From Castanea sativa (taxonomy: Eukaryota > Streptophyta > Magnoliopsida > Fagales > Fagaceae): DNA of 64,000 nt. The position numbers were made by a program, and so were the translations under genes. Positions within the stretch are counted from its first letter, which is position 1. The number at the start of each line of letters is the position of its first letter. Positions 10,037-22,318 of this stretch are shown in pieces. The stretch lies in assembly GCF_040712315.1 (NCBI RefSeq), contig NC_134020.1, positions 36,758,751 through 36,822,750 of the forward strand. Reading direction: 5' to 3'. The notes beneath the pieces were generated by a model, which ran no database searches, was not told the origin of the DNA, and saw nothing but the letters and a program-made list of their open reading frames with translations.

Positions 10037-10562
10037 CAATATGTTATTTATATTGCATTAATTAAATTATAAATAAATAATATTTTATATGACCATATGA
10101 GTGCTATTTTGCCCGTTTAAAAATATTTTGTTTTAAAATTCATATTTGAAAGAGGAAAAAAAGAAAAAAAAAAAAGAAAAAGGGAAATAATTCTTTGGGC
10201 ATGGTATCGTTTTGTTCAGCCACTCGCCTACTAATTCCCCTCCAGAAACACATCTCTAGGACTACAAACACATCTCTAGGACTGAAGTAGCGAATGGACC
10301 CAACAAGACTGAGGTGGACTGAAATGGGCCTAATAGGATTGAAGTGGACTGAATGGACTGAACAAGACCAAAGTAAATCAAAATAAATTGAATAGGTTGA
10401 AGTGAATCGAAGTGGTTTGAATGGACTGAACTAGGAGAATTGGGGGGCGTTGATTTTGCCAACATATTAGTTAAAAAGCTGCACTTATCTTTAGCCCTCA
10501 CGGATGCAGAAATGGCTTTCTTAATGGCCAACCAAGCACCACACCGGGCAAACTTGTTTATG
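10037..10562 (+). pseudogene. Collapsed partial duplicate of the TRM11 gene (promoter part joined to exon 3 part)
   Basis: Bases 10450-10562 align with TRM11 exon 3 (12575-12708): both contain GATGCAGAAATGGCTTTCTT and AATGGCCAACCAAGCA, with small deletions and a destroyed frame that misses the methyltransferase motif. Bases 10037-10235 align with the region just upstream of TRM11 (about 10835-11085): both share ATATTGCATTAATTAA, then TGAGTACTATTTTGCC versus TGAGTGCTATTTTGCC, and further on GGTATCGTTTTGTTCAG versus GGTGTCGTTTCATTGAG. Promoter and exon 3 are in the same order as in the intact gene, with the intervening exons missing. It is therefore a tandem partial duplicate, not a processed copy. 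Confidence 0.75.
10261..10436. repeat. Degenerate minisatellite, GGACTGAA(GT)-type
   Basis: Loosely tandem 10-15-bp units such as GAAGTGGACTGAATGGACTG repeat through this stretch. It lies between the promoter-like and exon-3-like parts of the TRM11 duplicate, where the missing exons would have been. Confidence 0.65.
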
Positions 10563-11183
10563 GTCAATCAATAACTTTTAACATTTTTAATTTTTACATT
10601 ATACTTTTACATATTTTTTTATTAATTTTTTATAATAAACTCCAATCTTTATTGGAAGCAGAAAAAACTAAAAAGAATAGCAATATGCCTTACAAAGATC
10701 TTATAGTTGCAGGTTTCTCAAAAAAAAAAAAAAAGATCTTATAGTTGCATAATTGCACTATGCAATTATTTCAATCATCCAAATCCATGTTGATATTATT
10801 ATTATTAACACAAAAGCATGCCATAAAATTCATTTTATTGATATTGCATTAATTAAGCATGACTTATGAGTTATGAGTACTATTTTGCCAGCTTAAAAAA
10901 AATTGTAATAAAATTCATCATAAATTAATCAATTTTGTTATTAATAATCCCCAAAAATACTACTTTTAAAAAATAAATAAAAAAACCTATTTGATTTTTT
11001 TTTTTTTTTTTAGAAAAAAAAAGGTTAACAAAGGAAATTATATAATTCTCAATGAACGGTGTCGTTTCATTGAGCACTCCAGAACCCCAATAGTGCACTG
11101 CAAAGTGCAAACTACAAACACACCCCAAGCCAAGCCAAGCCAGCCCAAGGGTTTTGTTTGGGTTTTCGACTTTTCGTTTTCCC

Positions 11184-11240
11184 TCTGAACCTGAACCTGA
11201 ACCTGGCCGACTTGTAGTTGTAGTTGTAGTTGTAGTTGTA
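11184..11240. repeat. CTGAAC and TTGTAG hexanucleotide repeats in the TRM11 5' region
   Basis: About three CTGAAC units (11184-11203) and five TTGTAG units (11212-11240) lie 50-100 bp upstream of the TRM11 start codon, probably in the 5' untranslated region. Length polymorphism is likely. Confidence 0.8.
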
Positions 11241-11289
11241 GCTAGTAGCATTAGCAAAACAGCAAGCCAAATAAATTTTTTTTTTTAAA

Positions 11290-14200
11290 ATGTGGTATCT
11301 GTGTATGTTCTTCCACAGATTGTTAGATTACAGAAAAGCAGAGGTCGAATCTCTAGCACAACTCTTCTTAGACGACAACGACAAGTGGTCTTCGTTGGAG
11401 TGGAGGCTTCCGCTTCATCACCACCCTGACTCTCCTTTCCATTACGTCGACCTCCCTTCCGAGGATGTCGCTCGTAACATCGCCAATCGAAGTACTCATC
11501 ACCCACCCCTTAACTATGTCTTTGTCTTTGTCTTTGTTTTTGTTTTTGTTCTACTATTTTCAATATGCTTTTACAATTACTCCATTTTACCTTGTTGGGG
11601 TTTGGTAAATTGTAGGTATACTTGTGAAGGGCATGTATGAAATTTGGGGAGAAGGGAGTAGCTATGAAGAATTGGAAGAGTGTATACGGAGCTATCCAGA
11701 TGAGAGGAAGTTGCCATATTTGGAGCCTGGAACCACTTTCAAAATTACTGTTGATAGCTTTGGGAAAGTCATTAGCTTCCAAGACCAAAATGATCGAATT
11801 CAAAGATTTACCTACATTCCTTTCAAGGTAATATGTTAATGCTCCTGTTCATTGTTGTTTTTTTTTTGTGATTTTAGTTTTCGAGTTTTAGGATAGGCTC
11901 AACCCTGCATCACATAGTTGAATTTTCCGTCATTGTACGCGTATTTCATTCCTTGTAGTTCATGAGTTATTCACTATATTATTGATGGGTCTGTGAGAGG
12001 TCATGGTAGGCAGCTTTAGGGTGCGTTTGGATAAGCTGTTGCAAAACGGTGTTTTGGGTTTAAAATGAACTTTTGTAAAAAAAGCTATAAGGATTTGCTG
12101 TTACAAAATGGAGTTTTGGGTTTTAAAAACGCTCTTGTGGGCTCCTAAAAGGCCTAACCAAATGGACCCTAATCCCCAATTTGTTTTGGAAAGGCTGATT
12201 GCCGAACTCAAACTCACGACTGGTTGCTTTTGGTGGAAGGCACTTGCCAGTTGCCATTGCGCCAAGGCTTGACCTCTTGCATTTTGCTTAGATTGAAAAA
12301 GAAAAAGTAGATGTCTTTTTGCAAAAATAAAATTCCTTAATGTTTCTTTATAAACTCAAAAGAGAAGGTGTGATACATATTTATACATGTATGTATCTAT
12401 GTTTTAATAATTGTCATTGGTAGCGGTTTTGCTGACCTATATAGGCTGCAGGGTCAAGTTAATTTGAAGAATCCAGACCATAAGTTTTGGGTTATGGAAA
12501 CTGATGACTATGGATCCAGTAATGGACTTCCACCAGTTGATGGAAGGAGAATCTTTTTTGGTCGGGAAGTTGGGGGTGCCGATAGGAGCCTTTTGCCAAC
12601 GTATCAGTTAAAAAGCCGCAATTATCTTGGCCCAACTGCCATGGATGCAGAAATGGCTTTCTTAATGGCCAACCAAGCATTGGCCACACCGGGCAAACTT
12701 GTCTATGACCCATTTGTTGGCACTGGTAGCATTCTTGTCGCTGCAGCACACTTTGGAGCAATGACAATGGTTTGTATTTCTTGCTCTTTTTCTGAATTCT
12801 GAATCATTTGAACTATTTGCATGTAAATACTTTTCTTTCAGTATGAACTGATGTAAATTGTTCAGGGTGCAGACATAGACATTAGGGTAGTTCGTGATGG
12901 GCGAGGCCCTGATTGTAATGTTTGGAGCAATTTTAAGCAGGTATATGTGCTTTACAATTTTGGATTTCGAACTTCTTTTAGTACTTTAAAATGCTTTCCG
13001 TTATCATCAACAGACAACTAAAAAGGAGAAATTTGTAGGTTGAAACTCCCTGGTGTGACTAAAAGTCAATAATGAGACTTTTTAGTCCAATAATTCTAGC
13101 TAATCCCATTCTTTTTGCAGTATGGGTTACCAATGCCAGTTGGTCTGTTGAGGGCAGATAATAACCTTCCTCCATGGCGCCCTGGATTGAAAGAGGTCAT
13201 TTCTTGCAAACTTTCTTTTTACTGTTTTATATGAGTCATTACCTTGTTTGTTTTCTTGTAATTTATACGGTTCTTTTTCAATTCAAAATGCGTCCTTAAC
13301 CTATCATTTATGCTATGCTATTCAGAGTTTTGAATTGTTTCATTGTAACTGCTTTTCCTATGATATTATTTAATACTTATTATCATTTGAGTGAAACATA
13401 TCAGCATACTAACTTTTATTTCTTGATAATGACGTTATGATAGATTATTAATTTTGATTATCGCAAACTGATAAAAGCAATGAGACATGGCATTATGTTA
13501 AAGGTCCAAGAAGACCTATAGTTGCATAGCACTTGATTCTCTTGTGGTTTGATATTTTGTATTTTACCATTGTGATTCTCCATGGAGCCCCAACTCTAGC
13601 TGAGAAGTGCCCTCCATCCACTCCCCTTTTCTGTGATGATGGTATGAGTTGGGTTTGCTGAATAGCAGTGCAGTCATTTTGATTATGGACATTTACTACT
13701 CAAAGACAAAGTGCATTGAACCTTTTTCAACATCTAATAAAGTATATAATATGATAAAATTTTAGCAGTTTGTTTGGTGAATCCCAATGGCTAGTTCTTT
13801 CAAAATGTTTCAATTTGGTGATTTCATAGATGCTGATGTTTGGCAGGGTTTATTTACAATTTATTACACCCACCTTTTTTTTCCTTTGAAGTGTAATCAC
13901 AGTATTTGCTCTTTCCTTTAAGATGATTTTTTCTCATTTTTTTTCTGAAGATTTGATGGTAAAACCATGAAATAGCTGATTTAAGGGATAACGAATGTGC
14001 GATTTTGAGTAATTTAATGAAATTGATAAAACTGTAAGTTTTGTTTAGTTAGTAATAATTACTGTGGGTAAAATTCTAAGGCTGAATATAGGCCTGGCTG
14101 AGGATAATAAAGTGGTTTATCATTGTCAAAAGGATAATGGCTAGATGTACTATATAATACCGTTACTTCATTTATGTCCATGCATTAAGATTTATTATTT

Positions 14201-17195
14201 TTTACTAGATTAAGCCATGAGCTGGATTCTAAATGAATGAGCTGGGTGATCAAGCATTGCATTTTCTTTCGTTGGTGTCACTGATTTTTACTGGATGAGT
14301 AATTGATATGTATGACTTACTTCAATTGATGTTACATATATTAGGGTTCAGACCTGGTTTTAATGTGATATTTGCAAATATGGGCATGGATGAAGTCTTC
14401 CTATTTAAGTTGGCTTCATGCCTTCTGAAGATATAATTTCATGCTACGTCACTTACAGATCAGCACACTAGGATTTATCACTTTAATTTGGCAATTTCCC
14501 CTATCCAACGTAACAGATCTGTAGGGAAATGATTCTGTGTCTAAAAAAAAGGAAAATTTAAGAAGAGAATGTTAGATAAGAATTTGAATTTATAGATTGT
14601 TCAATTATTTGGTGCAAGGACCAAGCTCAAGAAGATAAATAAGATTTTCTAGTAATTCTAGTGAATAAGGAGATAGTTTACAACAAAGTTGTATGTTTGC
14701 TTCTCTCTGTTCTGTTGGAAGCACCTGGTGTAATGATGAGGAAATAAAATCAGTTTGGATCATGAGACTTTGGCAGAGATAAATGGGCTAGTAGTATCTA
14801 TCTATATATGTGGATGACGTTGAGAGTCACATTTTGATATGGAGATCATATAGTAATGTTTTCTGTGAGTGAGTAATCAATGTTAAACTCATGGCAAGGT
14901 ATTCAAATATGGAATTAATGGATATGCCCCAAACTTGCAGAAGCATGGGCTATCTATTTGAATACTCTCCTTTGATTAAATTCATCCCTCCTCTTGGAGC
15001 AGAGTGTTCTAATTTAATTTTTGGTAAATCCAGATTCCAGACTGTATGCTAGGGAAGCTGATAAGATCATAAGATGCCTTGATGTGGCAGTGCTACTGGG
15101 TCACCTAAAAAAACTAAGGGTATTTCACCTGGCGTTGCTTAATTATATGTCAAACTGATGATGCTCCAATGTGGTGGTGCATGGCATTAGAGGTAACGTG
15201 TGGGATGGTGATTGTGACCCTTGACAAATATACCATGTACCATGGTAAGAATAGGAAGTTCCCTATATATCAAATAGGGTAAATCTAAGATGTTCAACTG
15301 TGCTATACTGTCCTAGTTTTTTTGCCAGGTAAATAGGGGGAGATGCTGGTGGGGTTTGAATTCCAGTTCCCTGGCTCTGCAAGAGGTGTTGATACAACTG
15401 GGGTATTGCTCAAAACCCATGCTATACTGTCCCAGTTTGGTATCATTCAAACCTCATGCCATACTGTCCTAGTTTGTACTAATATCTTTTCTCTCCTGTC
15501 TGTAAAGCTTTTGTATTTTTATTTAAGAGGCCTTAGATAAACTTATGATTCATGGAAAGCTAACTTAGTTTTAATTGGAAATTTGGAGTTTGGACAAATT
15601 TCAATCTGCCAGATTCATGGAAGGTAGTTTCTTCCCGAATGGCTACTTCTTTCCAACAGAATTTAGATTTATATAGAATGTTTCATATTGACAGCTTTGG
15701 TTTAAATTAGCCAGATTCAGTAAATGCAGCTTCTTCACTCTTTCCATAGCCAGTTTTAAGAAACTGATAATAGCACAGGAAGTTATCAAAAAGGGGTCAC
15801 CCAATGTGTGCCAATTATTCATAAAAAGGCTTACTAGCCTCTCTTTTTTTTTTTTTTTTTGCATTTCATTGTGAAATAGTATATCAATTCCTCATTCAGC
15901 TTTATCTTGTATTTTAGTTACCCACATGGACTTATCACAGGATTTCACCCTGATGCTTGGGGAAGAAAATGACTAAATATGTTGACCTAGAACTAAATTT
16001 TGATGCTGAATAAACCATAAGGCTTGAGGGTGCATTATGATTTTAAAAGTCTAGACAGAGAAGAAGGCATGTAGTTCCCTCTACCTTGGTGTGGCAATGT
16101 AGACACTGGGGTACCATCCTATCTTCCCCTAATCTAATGGATTTGTGGGGTTCTTATCTGCATTAAGAGTGCATGTTAAAGTTCATGAGCATGTTTTGAA
16201 TGGTTTATTGGGCTCATGGTTGGGACTTGGGAAGGTCAAATGACCTGTGACCTGAATGTAGCTGGATGTGTGAATCATTTTGACATATGCAATGATGTTT
16301 TTTTTTTTTTTTGGAACATGCTATTGTCATTATTGCTGCAATCTTTTCACCTTTTGAAATTGAAGAATTTCAAGTTGTTTGTTTTGAACAATCTGAACTT
16401 ACTAGGTTCATTTCATTACATTGGGTTGACGGCTCTATCTTTCAAATTTAGCTTCTTAACTTGATTTTTTTCTGCTTCTTGTTTAAGATGAGACTTGACA
16501 TGAAACTGTAAGACTTATGGTGGCATTTTATGGTCCTTTTTGCCAGGAATCTTATTGCCTACTTTAGAATTTGTAGCTCTACAATTTTATTTTCCATTCA
16601 GTTTGCTGCATCCTCTGTGCTGATTCATATGCTTTGCTGTTAGATATTTGATGCAATAATCTGTGATCCTCCTTATGGAGTTCGTGCTGGGGGACGTAAA
16701 TCTGGTGGACGTAAGTTGCTGAAGGGGACTGTGGACCCTTATACCGTTCCTGATGACAAGAGGACAGACCACATACCATCCACTGGAGCTTACAGCTTAG
16801 TCGAGTGTGTCCATGATTTGCTTGACCTAGCTGCTAGGATGCTTATAATGGGGGGCAGGCTTGTTTTCTTTTACCCTGTATTGAGAGAAGATGATCATGT
16901 AGAAAACCATTTCCCAGAGCATCCGTGTTTCAAACGGATTGCTACTTCCGAGCAGATATTGAGCTCACGTTATAGCCGTGTATTACTGACCATGGTCAAG
17001 ATAAGTCCTTACACTCTGGAAATTGCAGAGGCAGCTCGGATAAAACATATAGATTTCAGGGAAAACCATCTGAAGTGGTTAGAAGATGGTAATCTTCATT
17101 CTGCAGTTTTCAGTCCAGATCCTCAGTTAACTGCCACTGGTGATTCTAAACTCAGTAAAGAACCTAAGCCAAAATATAGAGGGAAATACGTATAG
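11290..17195 (+). CDS. TRM11: tRNA (guanine-N2)-methyltransferase, TRM11 homologue, six exons
   Basis: CDS join(11290..11491, 11616..11827, 12452..12769, 12866..12940, 13121..13195, 16644..17195): 1434 nt, 477 residues, no stop or phase break, every intron GT-AG. Trm11 is the catalytic subunit that, with Trm112, makes m2G at position 10 of tRNAs in the cytoplasm; this is family knowledge. The N-terminal part (exons 1-2, about residues 1-138) should be the THUMP-type tRNA-binding region. GPTAMDAE at about 198-205 and DPFVGTGS at 224-231 form the SAM-binding part of the Rossmann fold, and DPPYG at 302-306 is the catalytic (D/N)PPY motif. The start MWYLCMFFHRLLDYRK matches the usual beginning of the family. 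Intron 5 is 3.4 kb; intron 2 holds a small MITE. A collapsed duplicate lies just upstream. I see no damage. Confidence 0.93.
12017..12172. mobile_element. Small MITE in TRM11 intron 2
   Basis: TAGGGTGCGTTTGGATAAGC at the left and CCAAATGGACCCTA at the right are imperfect inverted repeats about 156 bp apart. Inside, an AAACGGTGTTTTGGGTTT-type motif occurs twice. It does not affect the exon borders. Confidence 0.65.
13196..16643 (+). other. Intron 5 of TRM11 (3.4 kb)
   Basis: The large intron has no recognisable nested gene or complete element. A short motif ATACTGTCC(T/C)AGTTT occurs three times (about 15305, 15423, 15461). T runs at 15847 and 16296 are the only other low-complexity parts. 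Confidence 0.7.
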
Positions 17196-18102
17196 GCTTG
17201 AAAATTGCCTGCTTTCAAAAGCTGTGTTAGCTTGAGCAATTATGCCTGCGACATTTATATGGCCTTCCATGTATCTCTCATATTTGAAGAGAGAGAGAGA
17301 GAGAGAGAGGGAGCTTGATGCATCCCTTATTAGTTTTCCTTGTTTTATGGTCATTTGTATTTGTAATTTACCATGGTGATTAAAGCCAATATGATGCACC
17401 TCTTGTTTTCAAATTTTAGCTAATTTTGATGAACCCTCCAACTGGCGTGTTATCAGTTAAAAGTTAAGCTACAATTTATTTTGCACCACTTCGGGAATCA
17501 ACCGCTCCAACAAAATAAAGGAAGGGGAGTAAGACTGTCTATTATGAGCTCTCTTAAACTCTACAAATGGGAGTTATGTATTTTGGGAACCACTCAAAGT
17601 GATCACTTTTGGGTTGTTTACATGATATGCAGACATGCATGGTGTTGCAGTCTTTTTTCATCTTGTGGTCACCAAAACCACATTTGTGAGTCTGTAACCG
17701 AAGTTTTTTCCCTGTGCTCTTCCTCTCCGTGCAGCCTAGGAAGTCACCTTGTTGACCTTACCAGTATAAATTGGGTATCTCTTGTATTGCCACGTTTACT
17801 TTTTGAAAGTTCTTACTTTTTTTCTACGTTAGCATTTTTACTTAGAGGACTTCAGTTTTTTTTTTTTAAATTTAGAGCATAAGATTATTAGTAAATCATT
17901 ATATATTCGTTGAAAGTTGAAACCAATTAAGACGAATACTCATGTCACGATTTTTAGTTTTATGTGAATATTACTTCAGCGGTAAATAAATTTTGATTAA
18001 ATTATTCTTTGTTGATCCTTCTTAGGATTTCCTCTTGTATTCCCACACTAGCTTAGTTTGAAACCAATTAAATCTCAAAATCAATGTGTTTTGTATCAAA
18101 CT
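17196..18102. other. TRM11 3' region and intergenic spacer
   Basis: The first 250 bases are probably the 3' untranslated region and include a GA repeat (17288-17309). No further gene is recognised before the solo LTR. Confidence 0.5.
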
Positions 18103-18192
18103 TGTGGGTTTTTTTTTGATAGTACCCAGGCCACGTAGAAACAATGATCTTGGGCCTCGTGATTTGGTGGACTGAGCTTGGTTCATCACAGT

Positions 18193-18410
18193 TGCATTGG
18201 GCTGATTACGAACCAAGTTGCGCACAAAACATAATTCTTACAATACATATACATTTATTCATACAAAACATATACGTATTGTACAGTAAGGAACTATAAG
18301 CTGTATTGGGCTAATTACGAACCAAGTTACTCACAAAACATGATTCCTACGACACATATACATTTATACATACAAAATATATACATATTGTACCGTAAGG
18401 AACAGTAAAG
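18193..18410. repeat. Tandem duplication (about 108 bp) inside the solo LTR
   Basis: Two copies (about 18193-18300 and 18301-18410) both contain ATTACGAACCAAGTT and end in GTAAGGAAC; they differ at about one base in ten. Confidence 0.85.
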
Positions 18411-18829
18411 AAAAAAAAAAAAAGGTAGATAAGACGTCATGGATCCTCAGAAAAATAGAATGATATTTCATTATATTAAGTTCTAGTATATGGACCATTC
18501 TTTTCACTAGGATGTGTCACAAGGTTCAAATAAATTCAAAAGTCACAGACTTAGATAGCTCTTTGTAGGCTTCCAAGACTTGTGAGGTTTGAATCTCCTT
18601 GAATTCAAGTGTATCCTCTAGTATTTGTCTCAGGATCCCTCACAGTTTTTTCCCTTTTTCTATTTTTCTGAGATTTAAAAAAGCTTTTCAAATGATCTTT
18701 TTGCTTTGATTCTTTTTTGCTAAATGGTTTTTGCTGATGGCTTCACCCCCTTTTATAGTACTTTCCTAGGGTTTTGCTGCCCTGGGTACCAAAATCAATG
18801 TTGTGTCAGCAACATTAGTGGCTGATCCC

Positions 18830-19006
18830 TGCCTTATTTTCTCACTATATTCTCATTTTAAGGTTTCCTCCCACAAAGTCCCCAGCTGACATTCCTCTTT
18901 TAGGGGGTCTTAAGAGCTCCTTATTTTCTCACTATATTCTCCTTTTGAGATTTCTCCCCAAAAGGTCCCTAGCTGACCTTTCTCTTTTAGGGAGTTCTAA
19001 GAGCTG
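18830..19006. repeat. Tandem duplication (about 90 bp) in the U3 part of the solo LTR
   Basis: CTTATTTTCTCACTATATTC occurs at about 18832 and 18921, each followed by similar TTTCTCCCC...AGCTGAC...TCTTTTAGGG sequence. On the element's strand this is upstream of the TATA box, so it may be a duplicated U3 enhancer-type unit. Confidence 0.8.
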
Positions 19007-19910
19007 ACGTTCCATCCTCTCTTCCCAATGCTTCTAAATGCTCATTTTCAAAACCACCTTTTTGGTTGTTTCACCTTTTGTCATTTTCTCTAAATGGGAA
19101 GATTTCTCTCTGTCAAGCTGAAAGAACCCCAACCACCTTCCTTCATGGTCCACCTTACTACGTTCCCCAAGGTTCCAAGCTTCTTTTCATAAAGTGTTGA
19201 TTCCTAAGCCATTAGCTTTTTTTTGAGCCGTAAGCGGTTGATGAGCATCCCTGTCTTCATTCCTTGTGTCCATAAGCATGCTCCCCTGAGCTGTCCACAT
19301 CTCAGCTGACTCCTTCCTGTATTTCCCGAGGATCTCATGGTTTTGGTAGTCCCAAGGTATCCTGGTCCAGTCCTTTTCTGGGCTCCCCAAGAAACTCTCT
19401 TTACAAAATCTGGGCTGAGCTTCCTTTTTCATTTTCCTTCTTTTTCTAAGGCCCAAAGCTTGCCCATTCATGGGTTTGGGCCTCCTCTTACTCATTTTTA
19501 AGTGGGCCTTGGTTGGTGGATTAGACCTTACCTTCCTTTGAGGACCTTTTTAGTTTTAGATTTCAACACTTGTGATATTTTAGGCCTCGACACAATGCTT
19601 GTGATATTTTGGACCTCAACAAAACTAAAGCAATTTAGAGCTATAGAACTTTTAAATAAATCAAGTTTGATTTTCTTGAAATAAATTCTATTATATAGAT
19701 TATAAAGTAAATAATAAAATGACATTTGGTGTGCATTTAAAAAAAGAAGAAGAAGACAACCCTCCTATTAAAAAAAAAAAAAGACGACCTGTAATTTAAC
19801 AATAGGATTTTCAAATATTAATGTAATAAATTTTTTTTTTTTTTTTGGAGAAGACAATAAAAAGTTATTAAGTGGTATAATGTTAAAAAGAGCGAAAGAG
19901 TTACATTAGG

Positions 19911-20113
19911 TGTGCGTTTGGGAACCAATGAAAATTATAAATTATTTCACTATTCAGCTTATTTTTGATACTATTCATGGGCTCTACTGCACTTTTTGAT
20001 ACTATTCATGGGCCCCATTGTATTATTCAACTAACTTTTACCTTTATTTAAAGTACTTTCAGTAATAAATTCTCAGTTTTAGCAAAATAAGTACTATTCA
20101 AACAGACCTTAGG
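19911..20113. mobile_element. MITE, about 200 bp
   Basis: TTAGGTGTGCGTTTGG on the left is roughly inverted by CAAACAGACCTTAGGT on the right. TTTTTGATACTATTCATGGG is present twice in the interior (about 19963 and 19995). Confidence 0.6.
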
Positions 20114-20868
20114 TATAACATGATCATGACCTATCATAAAATATTAATTATTTAACTCTTTTGCATAGTGCATATGTGTGTTACTGTGTATCTTTACATA
20201 TATATATATATATAATTATTCAAAATATATATGCTTAACAAAATGGAGAAATTATGCAATATTTTGATTAGTGTATAATAAAAGTAAATTTAAAATGCAA
20301 AACTCACAATCTATATTTTACTATAATTCATTTCAATTTTCTATTTTTGCTTTTATTTATTTCAATCATTTAAGTTTCAAATTTATTTAATTAAAATCTC
20401 TCTATCAACTTTTGTTAAGTGTTGCGGTTAATTGTCAAAATTTTTAATTTTTTCTTAAAATTTTGTAAAATTATAAAAATCCAATTAATGATTGAAAAAA
20501 AAATTTCAAAGTGTTTTTCAAATAAATTTTGAGGGGAACAATTAATTTTCATATAAAATGATATGAGTGCAATCTCCATAGTCCATACCAAATAAATAAG
20601 CGTGGGTGTATAACATGTATGTCTACGCATAACTAGCATACATGTTCCGCAAAGCTTCTTTTTTTTTTTTTTTTTTTTTTTCAGATAAGAAAAGCATGTT
20701 CTAAAATCTAAAGTACCACATGTGGTAATTAAGCTTCCCAACAATTATTAAGAGTGCTCCCCTAAAAAAAAAAAACAAAAAACAATTATACGAGTGTGTA
20801 TTGGTCCATCATTTTATTTGGATAGCACATAATTTTTCTCTTATTAATTAAGTGTTGGCTCTACTCAC
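20114..20868. other. AT-rich intergenic spacer
   Basis: Contains a TA microsatellite (about 20198-20213) and a long T run (20659-20680). No gene is recognised. Confidence 0.5.
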
Positions 20869-21446
20869 TAGGGCTGGCAATTCGTGTTCACATGTAGGAT
20901 TTGTGTCGTGTCATCTCATAAGTATCATACTATATAGGTCAACACTAATCCGACATGTTTATTAAACGTGTCAAGATTCTTCAACCCTAACACGACTCAT
21001 TTATTAAACGAGTCAGTTACGTTGATTTGTTTATCAGATTTTATCAAAATGAAAAAAAAAATTATAAAAAAAACAAACAAGTAAATATTTTTAATATAAA
21101 ATTCAGAACTAACGAGTAATTGTATCACAACTAATTATTTAAAACTAACACATATCCCAATATCACAATTAATCAATCACAATATGTTAAAGAAAATAAA
21201 TCACAATAACTAATAAGTTTATATACCTAAAGTTTGAATGATATATTGATAAAATCTTATTTAATAAATAGGTCAGACAAGTCAAACGGGTTCTATGTGT
21301 TGAACATCAACCCAACCCGTTTATTAAACGGGTCAATTGTGTTAACCTGAATATGATATAAACTTATTAAGTCTCAATTTATAACCAACTAATTTTGTGT
21401 CGTGTCATGTTGGGTTCACGGCTCGTGTCTAATTTTACCACTTCTA
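20869..21446. mobile_element. hAT-type MITE, TAGGG(C)TGGCAA termini
   Basis: TAGGGCTGGCAATTCGTGTT at the left has a degenerate inverted partner at the right (GACACGA and TGGTAAAATT when reversed). The flanks CTACTCAC (20861-20868) and CAACTCAC (21447-21454) form an 8-bp duplication with one mismatch. The interior has repeated TTTATTAAACG(A/G)GTCA motifs in subterminal positions, typical of this common plant MITE group. Length is 578 bp. Confidence 0.75.
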
Positions 21447-21825
21447 CAACTCACTATAGTTTATTAGTTTGAACTGTACCTAATTATGACATAACCGGGC
21501 CAAATCAACTTAGCACGAACCATTCACTAAGACTCTTCTAAATTTAAAATTTCTTCTTTTATTGATTCGGTTTTAATGGATTTCTAAATACAATATAAAG
21601 TCATATAAGAAATTTTTATATAGTAACAGCATTACTTTTTCTTTTTCTTTTTTTGGAGAAGGTATAACTTGTTAACTTGATGTGTAATTCTCAAATATAT
21701 ATATTTTCTTTGTCAGAACTACTAATAACGTTAAGAAGTTTTTTTTTTTTTTGGTAATTTGATTTTAGACTCCCTCTTAATTATTTACCTTTTTTATTTA
21801 ACATATTATATTTTATTCTTAAAAT

Positions 21826-21856
<31 letters not shown>

Positions 21857-22299
21857 ATATATATATATATATATATAGCGTGAGTTTGAATTACTCCTTT
21901 TATTTAAGCTTTTTAGGTTATATGCTTCTATAAAACTTCCTAAAGCCTTAATTTTTGTTAAGTACAACTATACTTTTGCCAAGCAAACATATCCAAAAAG
22001 AAAAACTATGCAAACAAACTTTTAGCAAAAATACTAATCCAAATGCATACTTAATTTTTTTTTTTATATATGATTTAACTTTATTTTATGTTTTATGTAT
22101 AGCATGTATATGCATTTTCTTTTCTTATTTTGTAGAATTGTTGCACTATAAGATTATTAGAATTAAGATTTATGTATTGTTCCATATTTTTAGCTTTGAG
22201 TACTGTAGACATTAAAAAGTATGAAAAACTTTATTTTTCCCTTTTTTTGTACATAAAAAAAGGGCATATGTAGTTGACTCGACTCATTAAAGGTGAAGT
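21447..22299. other. AT-rich spacer with CT and TA microsatellites
   Basis: CT repeat at 21826-21851 directly followed by TA repeat at 21857-21878. No gene is recognised. Confidence 0.6.
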
Positions 22300-22318
22300 A
22301 AGAGTTATAGAAAAACTA

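Larger units (their letters stand above)
18103..19621 (-). mobile_element. Solo LTR, minus orientation
   Basis: The element starts TGTGGG and ends CTCAACA on the plus strand, so on its own strand it runs TGTTGAGGTCC...CCCACA, the TG...CA form of LTRs. It is flanked by the exact 5-bp duplication AAACT (18098-18102 and 19622-19626). A minus-strand TATA box (CTATAAAAGGGGG, about 18748-18760) supports the orientation. No internal retrotransposon domain is adjacent, so the LTR was left by recombination. Its start TGTTGAGG resembles that of the LTR at 61460, so the two may be related families. Confidence 0.8.

Noticed and set aside
12178..12300. Possible SINE-like or tRNA-like sequence in TRM11 intron 2
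   Set aside because: A tRNA-like word (GAACTCAAACTCACGAC) is present but no second box, tail or target duplication could be found.
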